Assembly: GCA_024277375.1 (NCBI GenBank)
Contig: JAJRVD010000074.1
Span: 1-40,895 of the forward strand
Length of the DNA stretch: 40,895 bases
From: Candidatus Omnitrophota bacterium
GTDB taxonomy: Bacteria; Omnitrophota; Gorgyraeia; Tantalellales; Tantalellaceae
Direction: 5' to 3'
Shown: piece by piece, positions 16,244 to 24,487 of the stretch
Numbering within the stretch: position 1 is the stretch's first letter
How the letters are laid out: every line of letters begins with the position of its first letter
Notes under the pieces: generated by a model
Databases searched by the model: none
Seen by the model: only the letters and a program-made list of their open reading frames with translations
Told to the model about the DNA's origin: nothing
Made by a program: the position numbers and the translations under genes

Positions 16244-19200
16244 TTAAGTTAGACTGTCTTTTCTGAATTTCTCAACAACATCAGGGTAGTTATATATATC
16301 CGGATGCATCGCCATACTCATCCTGACTTCTTCTTTGGAGTCGTCCGCCAGCTTAATAATACTGGATATTGGGATCTCATGATTCCAGGCTACGGCTTCA
16401 CGCACCAGCTCATCGCTGTCTTGCATCGCTTTTTTTATCAGCGCTGGTTTCTTTATGATGTCCGGACGCATTGCTATAGTCACCCTGACCGGCACCCTGG
16501 TCTTTGGGTCGTCAAGCAATTCGCCTAGGGATTCTATCGATATTTTTAAGTTCCCGACTATCGGCACCTGTACTTCCGGATGAGGATCATGCGTTAATTT
16601 ATTAACCGCTTTGTCATATTCAGAAATATCCGGACGAGCCGCCATTAACTTTCTGACATCCTTTTCCGGGTAATCAACAAACTCTATAATATGTTCTGTC
16701 GGAATTTTCAAGTTTCCCGCTATAGCCATTTTTACCGATATATCCACCTCATCCTTTAGCTCTCCAAGCGTTAAAAGATAATCATCAGACTCGGGATTTA
16801 ATTCTTTGGCATCATTTACCTTTGTCGCGATATCTCCCGATTCGTCAAACCCATCACCGAAAAGATCCGATAATTCCGGGTCCAAGCCCAGATCTATTGT
16901 CGTATATTCTTCTTGTTTTTCCGGCTGCTCCTCTTGCTGCGGTTCCTCATTTATGACCTGCGCTTCTTCATTTCCCTGTACTTCCTTTTCCTCTGGGAGT
17001 TTCGCTTGAGCTGGCAGCCCATCCTCTTCCTTGTCTAGAGAACCGGATTCAACCAGATTAATATATAGATTGGTGAAATAGTTCATTATAGGAATACCTA
17101 GAGAGAAGATACTCGGCCCTTTCATGTCTCTTATTGCCAATACAACCTTCACAAAATACGATCTCGTCATTAGATCTCCGATAGCCCTGGCAGACTCCCT
17201 TAAGTGCCCTAATACCGCGCCTGCTTTCTTTCCGGACTTCTTAACGACTAAGATCAGTAATCTCGGATTAAGGAATAAAGGGCTGCTATTCCCCTCCAGT
17301 AAATCGTATGCAAGCATCGACAATTCATAATACGCGTCACCTTTTTTGCCTCCCGAATTAACGCGTATAGCTTTGAATAGATCCGCTATGTACCAGATAT
17401 CGTCTTCACGCGCCACTCCGGCATCAAAAAGAAATTTAAGCGCTTCTCGACTTCGCCTCATAGAACCCTCAACGTTAAGTGTACGAAAAAGACTTGCTAT
17501 GTAATTTTTGTTCTTCTCATTTTTCATGCGAAGAAGCTTAATAGTTATCTCCAGCGCGATCATCACATCGTCATCCGCGCCTAAAGATTCAACATGCCGA
17601 AGCTCTCTCTCATATACCTCCTCCAACATATATATGTTGTGCAATCCAAGATCTTTGAATATGACCGGTACCATACATGTCTCGTCCGAGAAAGCTATTA
17701 TACTTTTTATTATGTCCCTGCGCTTAGCTCCTCTGTCTATTACCGTATCTTTTCTTCCTGTCTGTGCCGCTTTAAACCTATACTCTTCCAGGTATCCTTT
17801 AAATCTCTCCCGGACAATTTGTTTGGCCTGCAATCCGGCTCTTTTCGTCATATGCAGTTCACTCTCAACTTTAGACAGATCAATATCATAGAATATCAAA
17901 GACCTTTCTTTAAGGTCGCTAAACTTATGTCTCTTGATAACTCTTAAGAGAAGAAAAATCCCCGCAAGGACGGCAACCATCGATAACGCGATCGTCACAG
18001 GCAGCGAATACTTCCCTAATTCAACAACTTGCGGTAATATTTTGTCTTCTATCCCGCTTTGCGCCAAAGCCGGAATCGTTTTTGTCGCGAGAGCACCCAA
18101 AAACACCATGCTCACCAACATCTCAAGAAATGAAAAACCTCCTTGGTTTCTCTTTTTTCTTTTCCTATTACCCTCGCGGTAACCCTTTTTATATCCCTTC
18201 GAATAGTCCCTCTTATTGGACACAATATCTGGATTATATCCGGAAAGATATTTTTTGAGATTGGACCCCTCTCCATCTAACGCGTCTTCTTCACCATCAG
18301 CATACCCCACATAATAAGAGGTCGATTTTTCTTTACCCCCATTATTCCCGGAAGAGTATATATACAGCGCGGCAATTATCGCGGCTACAATGGTAACTCC
18401 ATCGTCAAAACCTAAAGATGCCGCGGATATCGGTTGTTCGGAATATATTGAAGAGGCGACTGCCTCAACAGAAGCGCGCACTACGCTCGCAAAGAAAACT
18501 ATCGCGCTGACAACAAAAGCACCTATGAGCGTTATTATAAAGATTCCCGGCCAATCCCATTTCAGGTTTTCTGAATATGGCTTCGCGTCAGGGAAAAAGG
18601 CCTTCAAAGCTTTCGACGCGATCTTGAAATCTCCGGGTACAACACTTTTCTTAAGGCTCAAAAGCGATGACATAACATATTCATCATGTTTTTCATCGAA
18701 TATTCTTAGTTGCTCACGATATACTCTGTTAAATTTTAGATCCTGTGCCTTTTTGCGTATAATTTTGAAATTTTCGCGAGCAGGTGATTTTATGTATCCG
18801 GAAACGCTTTTAAGGCTGCTTTCGAATATTTTTTTATCTTTTTCATAGGCCCACTCATATTCTTCAAGTGCGTCGAATATTTTATCTTTATCTCTTTTGA
18901 ATTTGATCTCACTCTCAACAAATTTATCTATGAAAGTTCTCACACTCTCGCGGGTTATTTCATTTTCGCCACTATCCTTGATCATATTTTCCGCTACACT
19001 ATACATTTGTTCAGGAATGGCTTCCCTGCTCTCAGGACCAGCAAGCATTTCATGAGATAGCCTCTCAAATAGCTCAAGTTCTGTATCTGATAAATTGTCG
19101 AGATAAGCGGATAAATCCCCCGAATTTAGCCTTTGAAAGAATTCGGCAAATTCCAGACGTCTCTTTGCTTTTGTTCTTTTATCCTTTAGCGCGCTAAATC

Positions 19201-19798
19201 CCTTTATACGTTTGATGACATCGGCATAGCCCTCAAGCTTCTCGCCTTTTAATCCTACCGACGAGACCGCCACCAGGATCTTTTGTTCCAATAGATCCCC
19301 CAGCTTCTCAATTTCCTTATCTGTGATGTTTTTGGCAGTTAAAACTGAGAGATGTGACATCATAGCGGTATCTAATATATCCAAAACCGTTAGGATTAAA
19401 AATTGCGGCTTCAAGGGTATCGCGTTATCGTGGAGTAACTTTGCCTTGTACAATAATTCGCTTTGCTTCATCTTGAACAAAGTGGTTGAAAAAAGATTTT
19501 CATTCTTAAAAGATTTCAACAATTCGCCCGGGACTCCGATCTGGTAAAGAAGTAATACCCTATTCAAAATGCTGTTATATTTTACATAAGGCTCCTCATC
19601 TCGACTAGCAACGTATATCAATTCATCCAACCACTCATCATCCAGCCACTCCTCCCGTATCTCCCGTTTCAATACTTCTCTTAGAAATCTTACCTTGCTT
19701 ATAGCTATACGCTCTTTTACTCGATCCCCGACCCACCCCAGATAATCAAAATGCATTATCTCTGACAAACTTGGCCAGGGCGGCAAAAAACGTAACAT
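16244..19798 (-). CDS. Central segment of the giant protein: membrane region plus LRV/HEAT-like repeats (1,184 residues)
   Basis: The first 400 residues are charged and helical. Hydrophobic segments lie near 412-440 (GIFIITLIGAFVVSAIVFFA), 466-482, 553-575 and 597-620. A Tyr/Gly-rich stretch (YYVGYADGEEDALDG, KGYKKGYREG) precedes KKRNQGGFSFLEMLVSMVFL, which resembles a type IV pilin cleavage site with Glu at +5. Residues about 920-985 are acidic. The last 165 residues hold 30-40-residue units resembling leucine-rich-variant or HEAT repeats (KMAIAGNLKIP, RVTIAMRPDI, REAVAWNHEIP, RMSMAMHPDI). The ATG at 19798 has no ribosome site and the same frame continues upstream. No enzyme motif was found; a structural or envelope role is a guess. 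Confidence 0.8.
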   Translation of the reverse strand: MLRFLPPWPSLSEIMHFDYLGWVGDRVKERIAISKVRFLREVLKREIREEWLDDEWLDELIYVASRDEEPYVKYNSILNRVLLLYQIGVPGELLKSFKNENLFSTTLFKMKQSELLYKAKLLHDNAIPLKPQFLILTVLDILDTAMMSHLSVLTAKNITDKEIEKLGDLLEQKILVAVSSVGLKGEKLEGYADVIKRIKGFSALKDKRTKAKRRLEFAEFFQRLNSGDLSAYLDNLSDTELELFERLSHEMLAGPESREAIPEQMYSVAENMIKDSGENEITRESVRTFIDKFVESEIKFKRDKDKIFDALEEYEWAYEKDKKIFESSLKSVSGYIKSPARENFKIIRKKAQDLKFNRVYREQLRIFDEKHDEYVMSSLLSLKKSVVPGDFKIASKALKAFFPDAKPYSENLKWDWPGIFIITLIGAFVVSAIVFFASVVRASVEAVASSIYSEQPISAASLGFDDGVTIVAAIIAALYIYSSGNNGGKEKSTSYYVGYADGEEDALDGEGSNLKKYLSGYNPDIVSNKRDYSKGYKKGYREGNRKRKKRNQGGFSFLEMLVSMVFLGALATKTIPALAQSGIEDKILPQVVELGKYSLPVTIALSMVAVLAGIFLLLRVIKRHKFSDLKERSLIFYDIDLSKVESELHMTKRAGLQAKQIVRERFKGYLEEYRFKAAQTGRKDTVIDRGAKRRDIIKSIIAFSDETCMVPVIFKDLGLHNIYMLEEVYERELRHVESLGADDDVMIALEITIKLLRMKNEKNKNYIASLFRTLNVEGSMRRSREALKFLFDAGVAREDDIWYIADLFKAIRVNSGGKKGDAYYELSMLAYDLLEGNSSPLFLNPRLLILVVKKSGKKAGAVLGHLRESARAIGDLMTRSYFVKVVLAIRDMKGPSIFSLGIPIMNYFTNLYINLVESGSLDKEEDGLPAQAKLPEEKEVQGNEEAQVINEEPQQEEQPEKQEEYTTIDLGLDPELSDLFGDGFDESGDIATKVNDAKELNPESDDYLLTLGELKDEVDISVKMAIAGNLKIPTEHIIEFVDYPEKDVRKLMAARPDISEYDKAVNKLTHDPHPEVQVPIVGNLKISIESLGELLDDPKTRVPVRVTIAMRPDIIKKPALIKKAMQDSDELVREAVAWNHEIPISSIIKLADDSKEEVRMSMAMHPDIYNYPDVVEKFRKDSLT

Positions 19799-19840
19799 CC
19801 AATCAGGAACATCATCGATAAAAACTACCGTCCCTCTCGG

Positions 19841-20794
19841 TTATTGAGGCACTTCATAAAGCGCTTCATACAAACGCGATGAGGCCTTTCTATCTTTTCT
19901 CGATCTATACCACTTCCGCCCTCTTACGATCAGAACCCAGATCACAACTACCGGGAAGATCAACAATAATGGAAATATTGTTTTAAGACTATTCGGATCC
20001 GTTACCTGCGACAATATTCCGGAACTCTTCTTCTTTCTTTTCTTCTTTTTCCTATCCCTCTCTACCGGGACCTTTATATCCTCTTCTCCGTAGCCTTTAT
20101 CGACTTTTAATGCGTCTTCTGTCTTAAGATCCCTTTCTCCTAACTCACCCGGCAATATCCTGACTACATATCCCTCCACATTAAACTCTTCCCATTGGTC
20201 ACAAAACTCAATAAGTTTTATCCCCCGCGCCGCGGAAGAACCTTCAGGAGGAACATAAGCAAAATACCTCTTCCCGTCTTTCGCGAAAGGAATAACTAAC
20301 ACACCTTTTCGGATTATATGAGGATTGATCCTTCCCAAACAGATACCGTTATCGGGGCCTTCATAGGCTCCATCAGCTTCAGTTTCCCATTCTTCGACAT
20401 TAATAACAACATCGTCTCCATAGTTTTCATGAAAATCTGCACGCATCCAGATGATATTGAACCTAATACTGGACTCCATGCCTTCGCTACGTCGGCTGAA
20501 TTTATTCAGATCCTTAACGACATCCGCGAATACAAAACTCGCGATATCACTAAAAACAACCGACCATATCCAGTTGGTGTCAAAAGTCTTTTTCTGTTCA
20601 AACGAGACCCCCAAAGAAACAATATCGTGATCGCTATTTATTGGAGTAGCGGCCTTATTTATGATTTGAAGGTTGTGCACTGGCTTGGGCGCGGACCCCG
20701 GTGGATACGCCCATGAGATATCGAGCGCTACAAAAGCCATAATTAATGTAATGCTTACAGCCTTAAAAAGAAAGTGTCTTTTTATCTTATTCAT
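19841..20794 (-). CDS. N-terminal secreted segment of the giant protein (317 residues)
   Basis: A clear Sec signal (KAVSITLIMAFVALDISWA, cleavage likely after residue 29 or 30) starts the protein. A region of mixed strands follows, with PVHNLQIINKAATPINSDHD and DDVVINVEEWETEADGAYEG. After a basic run (DRKKKKRKKKS, near 250-260) comes a transmembrane segment (about 268-290, IFPLLLIFPVVVIWVLIV) and a short basic tail. The ATG at 20794 has a fine ribosome site (GAGGAGAATATA) and a strong promoter. The segment ends at TAA 19841-19843, beyond which the frame stays open into the 1,184-residue segment. No family recognised. Confidence 0.85.
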   Translation of the reverse strand: MNKIKRHFLFKAVSITLIMAFVALDISWAYPPGSAPKPVHNLQIINKAATPINSDHDIVSLGVSFEQKKTFDTNWIWSVVFSDIASFVFADVVKDLNKFSRRSEGMESSIRFNIIWMRADFHENYGDDVVINVEEWETEADGAYEGPDNGICLGRINPHIIRKGVLVIPFAKDGKRYFAYVPPEGSSAARGIKLIEFCDQWEEFNVEGYVVRILPGELGERDLKTEDALKVDKGYGEEDIKVPVERDRKKKKRKKKSSGILSQVTDPNSLKTIFPLLLIFPVVVIWVLIVRGRKWYRSRKDRKASSRLYEALYEVPQ

Positions 20795-20853
20795 TATATT
20801 CTCCTCGTATAAGGGCTTACTTCGTTCTAACTTTTCGTTATTTTAATCTCAAC

Positions 20854-20882
20854 ATTTTAACATATGCAATTAAGTAAGTCAA
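20854..20882 (-). promoter_or_regulatory. Predicted strong promoter for the giant frame
   Basis: Minus strand -35 TTGACT (20877-20882), 17-nt spacer, -10 TAAAAT (20854-20859). The start would be near 20847, about 50 nt before the ATG at 20794. It is followed by an AT-rich leader. Confidence 0.7.
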
Positions 20883-20897
20883 CAAAAAGGTTGGATA

Positions 20898-20932
20898 AAC
20901 CCAAAACATGACCCAGGGTCATGTTTTGGGTT
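20898..20932. repeat. Perfect 35-bp palindrome, family G copy 2, after fmt
   Basis: Arms of 17 bp around one central A. The inner acatgaccc/gggtcatgt equals that of 6046-6078, while the outer aacccaaa/tttgggtt arm is different yet perfectly paired. It sits directly between the fmt stop and the next promoter, a natural place for a terminator, though no strong U-run follows. Confidence 0.85.
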
Positions 20933-20935
20933 ATA

Positions 20936-21861
20936 TTATCCTAGGATTGTGTCTGGTTTTATGGAATAACCGCGGAGAAATTCCGCGGGAAGCATGGATT
21001 TTTTGCCTTCAAGCTGAAGCCTATCTATGCGAAGGCTTGCGTCAGAAGCGCTTACAGTAAGCGTTTTGTCGTCGAATGTTATGATGCCCGGTTTAGAAAC
21101 ACCGGTTGTTTTTGTAGCTTTAAGAATTTTAAATACTTTGCCGTCAAGATACGTATAGGTCCCGGGCCAGGGCTGAAAAGCTCTGATTTGCCTCAAAATA
21201 TCATCGGCTGGGGAATTCCAGTCTATCCTGCCCTCTTCTTTTTAAGCTTATCGGCATACGTTGCTTCTTTCTCGTTCTGTTCGGTAAAGTTTTCCTGATT
21301 GTTTTCGATCTCGCTGAGGGTATTTATTATAAGTTCGCCGCCCGTCAGAGAAAGCCTTTCAATTAAATCCAACGCGTCTTCGGCATCACCAATAGACGTT
21401 TTATCCTGCGCGATAATACTTCCGGCATCCATGCGTTCTGACATTTTTATTACGGTGTTCCCTGTTTCAATTTCACCGTTTTGTATTGTTCTGTTAACGG
21501 GAGACGCACCGCGATATTTTGGCAAAAGAGAAGGATGCAGGTTTATGCAATATTTGTCAGGAATGGTCAGAACCTCTTGAGTAAGGATCTGACCATAGTC
21601 GACAACTACGAAAACCTCGGCGTTCTTTTCCTGTAAGGAATTAATAAATCTCTTATCAGAGGCTTTCTCCGGCTGTAATATAGTTATCTCCGGCACCTTT
21701 TCAGTCGCGGCAGTTTTGATGGAAGTGGGCAAAACTTTATGCCCGCGGCCCTTTCCTCTGTCGGGTTGGGTCACAACAGCAAGCACCTGGTGGTCACTCG
21801 CCAACAACTTTTCCAATGTTGGTATGCCAAACTTTCCTGTTCCAAAAAAAATTATTCTCAT
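20936..21861 (-). pseudogene. fmt: Methionyl-tRNA formyltransferase, broken by a one-base deletion
   Basis: Formylates initiator Met-tRNA. The N-terminal part (21223-21861) has IIFFGTGKFGIPTLEKLL and the catalytic Asn/His in INLHPSLLPKYRGASPVN, with the catalytic Asp in SERMDAGSIIAQ. It ends out of frame after YADKLKKKRAG. The C-terminal domain continues in another frame (20936 to about 21235) as IDWNSPADDILRQIRAFQPW. Adding one A to the A5 run at 21239-21243 (T on the plus strand) restores KLKKEEGRIDWNSPADDI, exactly the family pattern. This is therefore a single-base loss in a homopolymer, either a sequencing error or a real frameshift. It lies downstream of priA, a common pairing. Confidence 0.9.
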
Positions 21862-21900
21862 AGTTTAATGCCTTTTTCAGTATGTGTTGCATATAGTGAC

Positions 21901-22011
21901 CTGTGTCGTAATGTAGGGGCTTGATTCATCAAGCCCGTTATATCGGGTTCGATGAATCGAACCCCTACAATGTATTGTATGCGGCCATCCGCAAAACAAA
22001 TTATGACACAG
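21901..22011. repeat. Family C double-hairpin element, copy 3 (complete, inverted)
   Basis: ctgtgtcgtaat and attatgacacag arms enclose the gtagggg...cccctac double hairpin and a spacer (tgtattgtatgcggccatcc region). Here the spacer lies to the right, so orientation is opposite to copies 1, 2 and 4. Confidence 0.9.
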
Positions 22012-22015
22012 CCTG

Positions 22016-22139
22016 ATTGCGGTATGGTGTGTGTCCCAGCGAGTTCGATTTTAAAGTGGGGACTGTCCCAAGCAAAGCGCGTGGACTGTCCCCACTTTAA
22101 AACCGCATGTTTGAGCGGGGACACACAACATACCGCAAT
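22016..22139. repeat. Nested palindrome: family A element containing a family B element
   Basis: Outer arms 22016-22037 and 22118-22139 pair over 22 bp with one mismatch. Inside lie gcgagttcg and gcatgtttgagc, the family A signature also seen at 14497-14602. At the centre is a family B copy (22049-22102) with its own perfectly paired ttttaaagtg/cactttaaaa arms. It directly follows the priA stop (22148) and may act as its terminator. Confidence 0.85.
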
Positions 22140-22147
22140 GTGGCATT

Positions 22148-24139
22148 TCACATCGACATAGGATCCACATCTACCGCCATAAGCACACCCGAACCTTTTC
22201 TAAACCCCTTAAGCGCTACCCTCAATTCCTTAACAATACCGGCACGATCATCCGCTTTTACAAGGATATTCCACCGGTAATAACCTCTCAGCTTCGACAT
22301 CGGCGATGGCGCCGGACCCAGCATACTTACGCCAGGCAACTTTAGTTCCAGTTTTACCGCAAGACGCTCCGCGGCTTTTATTACATTCTCTTCTATTCTA
22401 GATCTTAAAGTTATCTTGACCAGGTTCACGAACGGCGGGAACATAAGTTCCCGCCGGGACTGTATTTCCCTCAAATAGAATCCATTATAATCATGCTTGG
22501 CGGCAAGGTTGATGGCATAGTGCTCCGGCGTGAAAGTCTGCACTATAACTTCCCCGCCCAGGTCTCCGCGTCCGGCACGGCCCGCGACCTGTGTGATCAA
22601 GTTAAATGTGCGTTCTCCTGATCTAAAATCCGGTAAATTCAAGTTAGCGTCCGCCGATATTACACCCACCTGCGTAACTTTGGGAAAATCCAAACCTTTC
22701 GCTATCATCTGCGTACCAACGATAATATCCAGCTCATGCTTCTTAAAAGCGTTCAGGACTTTTTCATGCGCGCCCCTCTTCGACATTGTGTCTGAATCCA
22801 TCCGGGCAATACGTGCCGTTGGCAATATTTTAACAAGCTCCTTTTCGACTTTTTCCGTACCGGCCCCCCTATACATCAGGTTATCACCGTTGCAATCCGG
22901 ACATACCTTTGGCGGTGCTTCACGTCTATTGCAATAGTGACAGATAAGTTCTTGATTGTCTTTATGAAAAACCATAGGAGAATCACATTTATGGCACTTG
23001 ATAGTACATCCGCATTCGCGACAGTTAACAAATGTAGAAAACCCTCTCCGGTTAAGAAATATCAGGGCCTGCTGTTTTTTTGAGATATCCTTTCTAAGCG
23101 CCTCGGCCAGCACTTCCGATATAACGGTCTTACCTACCTTTGTCTCGAATTCCATCCTCATATCCACCAGTTTAACTTTAGGTAGCAGCTTTTCCTCTAT
23201 CCTCTGCGTTAACTCAACAAGACTATACTGTCCTTGTTTTGCTTTGTAATATGACTCAAGCGATGGCGTAGCGCTACCTAATATAACGGGTGCGTTAGCG
23301 TTACGTGCCCTTTCAATGGCAACGTCACGCGCGTGATATCTGGGTGAGTCCTCCTGCTTGTAACTCGGTTCATGTTCCTCATCCACTATGAATATTCCGG
23401 GATCTTTTATCGGGCTAAAAATAGCCGAACGCGGACCGACAACTATCCGGGCCTCGCCATCCTTGATCCTTTTCCATTCGATAAATCTCGCGCTCTGCAA
23501 CATGCGTGAATGAAAAACAGCCACTTTGTCGCCGAACCTGGACTCAAACCTTTCTACCGTTTGCGGAGTAAGAGATATCTCCGGGACCAGAATAATGCCT
23601 GTCTTCCCCATGGCCATTACTTTTTCCATGGTCTGAAGATATATCTCGGTCTTACCACTACCGGTTATTCCATGCAGAAGAAAAACCTCATGACGTTTTT
23701 CGGCTATACATTTGGTGATATCCTCAATAACTTTTTTTTGTTCTTTATTCGGGATGTGCGGATCCGTCGGGACGATCTCTCTTGACTCTTCCTTTATGCG
23801 GGTGGTCATTGAGGTTTTGCCCCTTTTCAAAGCACTTGGTATCATCGCTTCAAGGGCCTCGCCCCATGAACAATAATAATTGTCCTTGATCCACTCGGCC
23901 AACCGGATCATCTCTTCGGTAAAAATAGGAGACTCATCGATAATATCAATAAGAGCTCTCGGGAATTCAACAACCGGCTTATCTTCGATCTTTACTATAT
24001 AGCCGATACGTTTACCGGTACGAAAAGGAATGTGAACACGCTTACCTATCTCGGCGGGATAGGCTTCGGTCCCCTTTACTTTATACTGAAAAGTTCGGTT
24101 AATCGGCAAGTTTGTAATTACTTCTACGTATTGTGTCAT
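22148..24139 (-). CDS. priA: Primosomal replication restart helicase PriA
   Basis: Helicase that reloads the replisome at stalled forks. From the preferred ATG at 24139 (663 residues) it begins with the DNA-binding domain (QYVEVITNLPINRTFQYKV). It then shows Walker A GITGSGKTEIYL, DEEH in IFIVDEEHEPSYKQED, and ILGSATPSLESY. Four zinc-binding Cys pairs follow (CREC, CHKC, CHYC, CPDC), then motif VI QVAGRAGRGDLGGEV. The protein is somewhat short, as in many non-enteric bacteria. The ATG six codons upstream (24157) lies inside a heptad repeat tract and is less likely. No disruption is visible. fmt follows. Confidence 0.95.
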   Translation of the reverse strand: MTQYVEVITNLPINRTFQYKVKGTEAYPAEIGKRVHIPFRTGKRIGYIVKIEDKPVVEFPRALIDIIDESPIFTEEMIRLAEWIKDNYYCSWGEALEAMIPSALKRGKTSMTTRIKEESREIVPTDPHIPNKEQKKVIEDITKCIAEKRHEVFLLHGITGSGKTEIYLQTMEKVMAMGKTGIILVPEISLTPQTVERFESRFGDKVAVFHSRMLQSARFIEWKRIKDGEARIVVGPRSAIFSPIKDPGIFIVDEEHEPSYKQEDSPRYHARDVAIERARNANAPVILGSATPSLESYYKAKQGQYSLVELTQRIEEKLLPKVKLVDMRMEFETKVGKTVISEVLAEALRKDISKKQQALIFLNRRGFSTFVNCRECGCTIKCHKCDSPMVFHKDNQELICHYCNRREAPPKVCPDCNGDNLMYRGAGTEKVEKELVKILPTARIARMDSDTMSKRGAHEKVLNAFKKHELDIIVGTQMIAKGLDFPKVTQVGVISADANLNLPDFRSGERTFNLITQVAGRAGRGDLGGEVIVQTFTPEHYAINLAAKHDYNGFYLREIQSRRELMFPPFVNLVKITLRSRIEENVIKAAERLAVKLELKLPGVSMLGPAPSPMSKLRGYYRWNILVKADDRAGIVKELRVALKGFRKGSGVLMAVDVDPMSM

Positions 24140-24143
24140 ATTT

Positions 24144-24192
24144 AGTGAATAGTTCATAGTTCATGGTTGATAGCAAATAGTTGATGGTGCAT
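24144..24192. repeat. Degenerate 7-bp-period tract at the priA start
   Basis: Seven heptads in register: agtgaat, agttcat, agttcat, ggttgat, agcaaat, agttgat and ggtgcat. This is the longest and clearest tract of this kind in the window. It runs into the alternative priA ATG at 24157. Confidence 0.65.
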
Positions 24193-24270
24193 GATAATAA
24201 GGTTATGCAGCACTGTTTCCTTTTATGCTTTTATCGGGAATCCGCTTTTACCGGAGCCCCACTTTCAAGA

Positions 24271-24381
24271 CTGTGTCGTAATTCGTTTTACGGATAACAA
24301 CATACAACGAATTGTAGGGGTTCGATTCATCGAACCCGATATAACGGGCTTGATGAATCAAGCCCCTACATTATAACACAG
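24271..24381. repeat. Family C double-hairpin element, copy 4 (complete)
   Basis: ctgtgtcgtaat arm, spacer closed by its own aattcgtt/aacgaatt stem, then gtaggggttcgattcatcga ... cccctac and the arm attataacacag. Same orientation as copies 1 and 2. With the heptad tracts at 24144 and 24460 it fills the priA-udg gap. Confidence 0.9.
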
Positions 24382-24459
24382 CCTGTTCGCGGGGATGACA
24401 CAACTTCTAACGTAGCGCCAAGTAACTATATACCACATACAAAATTGTCGCCTCAAGCC

Positions 24460-24487
24460 ACGCTATACGCTGTACACTCTACGCCCT
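24460..24487. repeat. Degenerate 7-bp-period tract over the udg stop
   Basis: Units acgctat, acgctgt, acactct and acgccct in register, covering the stop codon at 24479-24481. Confidence 0.5.

Larger units (their letters stand above)
14615..20794 (-). other. Single 2,060-codon reading frame broken by three in-frame TAA codons
   Basis: Four open segments (19841-20794, 16244-19798, 15827-16090 and 14615-15817) all lie in the same frame. The stretches between each stop and the next ATG are free of further stops and translate to protein-like sequence. After the TAA at 19841 comes PRGTVVFIDDVPDW; after the TAA at 16244 comes DEEKKINRGKDGGTAKEAEE and more. The ATGs at 19798 and 16090 have no ribosome sites, whereas the ATG at 15817 has a modest AAGG seven bases upstream. 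One promoter (20854-20882) and one signal peptide stand at the start. The simplest reading is a single giant secreted/membrane protein of about 2,060 residues whose sequence carries three nonsense codons. Separate coupled genes remain possible, most of all for the last segment. Confidence 0.65.

Noticed and set aside
24144-24192. Heptad tracts as phase-variation microsatellites
   Set aside because: Units are too degenerate for efficient slippage and most are at gene ends; only the tract in udg is inside a frame, and its length is a multiple of three.
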